A stretch of 7,289 nt of DNA from CAIOSQ01 sp964434345 (GTDB lineage Bacteria > Pseudomonadota > Alphaproteobacteria > CACIAM-22H2). A program made the translations under genes and the position numbers. The stretch lies in assembly GCA_964434345.1 (NCBI GenBank), contig CAYSUY010000200.1:1-7289 (forward strand), given 5' to 3'. Under the pieces are notes generated by a model that worked only from the letters and a program-made list of their open reading frames with translations, did not search any database and was not told the DNA's origin. This document shows positions 6,298 through 7,289 of this stretch, one piece after another. Each line of letters opens with the position of its first letter. Position 1 is the stretch's first letter.

Positions 6298-7097
6298 TGA
6301 CGTCGGGGACGGCCTCCGTCCCTCGGGCGGCGGCTCCGGCGGTCGCCTGCGAGGGCGTGACCGTGCGCTTCGTCACCGACCGGCGCACGGTCACCGCCAT
6401 CGAGGACGTCAGCTTCGCGGTCGGGCAGGGCGGCTTCCTCTCCCTGCTCGGGCCGTCGGGCTGCGGCAAGTCGACCCTGCTGCGGGTCGTCGCCGACCTC
6501 GTCGAGCCGTCCGCGGGGTCCGCCCGTGTGCGCGGCGCCTCCCCGGCCCAGGCACGGCGCGACCGCTCGATCGGCTTCGTGTTCCAGGACTCGGCGCTGC
6601 TCGCCTGGCGCACCGCGCTGCAGAACGTCGCCCTGCCGCTCGAGGTCGGCGGGCGCCGCGCGTTGCCCGCGGGAGCGCCGACCCCGCGCGAGTTGCTCAA
6701 GCTCGTCGGGCTCGAGGGCTGGGAAAACAGCTTTCCGCATGAATTGTCCGGCGGCATGCGCCAGCGTGTCTCGCTGGCCCGCGCGCTGCTCGGCGCGCCG
6801 AGCATCTTGCTGATGGACGAGCCCTTCGGCGCGCTCGACGAGTTCACCCGCGACCGCCTCAACGCGGAGCTGCGCCGGATCTGGCGCGAGACCGGAACCA
6901 CCATCCTGTTCGTCACCCATTCCGTCTATGAGGCGGCGTTCCTCGGTCAGCAGGTGATGGTGCTGGCCGCCAATCCCGGACGCGTGCGCGAAATCGTGCC
7001 GGTCGACCTGCCCGAGGAGCGTGGCCTCGCGATCCGCGAGACCGAGCCCTTCGCGCGGCTGGTGACGCGTCTGCGCAATCTCCTGGGGCCCGTGTGA
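6297..7097 (+). CDS. ABC importer ATP-binding protein, NitT/TauT family
   Basis: A 266-residue cytoplasmic ATPase with every catalytic motif intact: Walker A GPSGCGKST (52-60), Q-loop Gln97 in FVFQDSALLAW, signature LSGGMRQR (150-157), Walker B ILLMDEP (170-176) with catalytic Glu175, D-loop GALD (178-181) and switch His208 in FVTHSVYEA. The segment VFQDSALLAWRTALQNVALPLE and the ending around VMVLAANPGRVREIV are typical of the SsuB/TauB/NrtD group, which powers uptake with a partner permease dimer. The ATG at 6297 shares its A with the TGA of the substrate-binding-protein gene, so translation is coupled. The same frame is open much further upstream (to 5172), but that part runs out of frame through the substrate-binding-protein gene and is not coding. 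Confidence 0.96.
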   Translation: MTSGTASVPRAAAPAVACEGVTVRFVTDRRTVTAIEDVSFAVGQGGFLSLLGPSGCGKSTLLRVVADLVEPSAGSARVRGASPAQARRDRSIGFVFQDSALLAWRTALQNVALPLEVGGRRALPAGAPTPRELLKLVGLEGWENSFPHELSGGMRQRVSLARALLGAPSILLMDEPFGALDEFTRDRLNAELRRIWRETGTTILFVTHSVYEAAFLGQQVMVLAANPGRVREIVPVDLPEERGLAIRETEPFARLVTRLRNLLGPV

Positions 7098-7289
7098 TGA
7101 CCCTCGCCGCATCGTCTTCCGCCGCCGATCCCGGCTTGCTGGCCGCGCAGGCGCGCCACGCCGCCGCCAAGCGCCGCGCCGCGCTGCGTCGGCGCATCCT
7201 GCCGCTGGTCGGTCTTCTTGCGCTGCTCGCGATCTGGGCGGGGCTCGTCCATGGCCTCGACGTGAAGCCCTTCGTCGCGCCGTCGCCGG
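7097..7289 (+). CDS. ABC importer permease, N-terminal part (cut by window edge)
   Basis: The ATG at 7097 overlaps the ATPase TGA by 1 base, and the frame stays open for 64 codons to the window end. The visible part is a basic cytoplasmic tail (residues 1-33, with AAKRRAALRRR) and a first membrane helix at about 34-52 (ILPLVGLLALLAIWAGLVH). It then reads KPFVAPSP, matching the pre-domain proline/serine segment of NitT/TauT (SsuC/TauC/NrtB-like) permeases. The main BPD_transp_1 domain and its EAA loop lie outside the window. Identity rests on the short sequence plus its place after the SBP and ATPase genes. Confidence 0.85.
   Translation, partial: MTLAASSSAADPGLLAAQARHAAAKRRAALRRRILPLVGLLALLAIWAGLVHGLDVKPFVAPSP

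Noticed and set aside
1..7289. Mobile-element, defence-system, CRISPR or RNA-gene content
   Set aside because: No transposase, integrase, toxin/antitoxin, nuclease, repeat-spacer pattern, tRNA or rRNA-like sequence was seen, and all sizeable stretches are explained by ordinary metabolic, transport, regulatory and cell-wall genes.

Overview
The window is GC-rich DNA with strong G/C preference at third codon positions, in which long spurious open frames run antisense to most real genes. The gene families suggest a Pseudomonadota, most likely alphaproteobacterial, chromosome: a Tat-type leader on a NitT/TauT substrate-binding protein, a SBP_bac_3/SLT lytic transglycosylase, a LysR regulator and an HpcH/HpaI aldolase. 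No rRNA, tRNA, CRISPR, phage, transposon or integrase signal was seen. The window reads as an ordinary, densely packed catabolism/uptake locus.

Left half (1-2619, minus strand): three co-directional genes that look like one operon. In transcription order they are an HpcH/HpaI-family metal-dependent aldolase (2619-1831), a class III PLP-dependent aminotransferase related to glutamate-1-semialdehyde aminomutase (1795-410), and a D-isomer-specific 2-hydroxyacid dehydrogenase (338 to beyond base 1). The gaps are 35 and 71 bases. Each start has a recognisable purine-rich ribosome-binding site. A 130-145 bp divergent spacer separates this operon from the plus-strand genes.

Right half (2765-7289, plus strand): a secreted MltF-like protein (periplasmic solute-binding domain fused to a lytic transglycosylase domain) is followed 7 bases later by a LysR-type regulator. 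After a 136-base spacer carrying a perfect TTGCGC-N4-GCGCAA dyad comes a NitT/TauT-type ABC importer operon: substrate-binding protein, ATPase, then a permease cut by the window end. Both importer junctions have a 1-base stop/start overlap (TGATG), so the importer is clearly one translationally coupled unit.

How they may work together (inference): the importer brings in a small organic compound, the LysR protein senses it or a product, and the divergent operon processes it by transamination, retro-aldol cleavage and oxidation/reduction of a 2-hydroxy/2-oxo acid. The substrate cannot be named from sequence. The MltF-like gene is the odd member, because it is a cell-wall enzyme carrying an amino-acid-type binding domain and it is tightly linked to the regulator.
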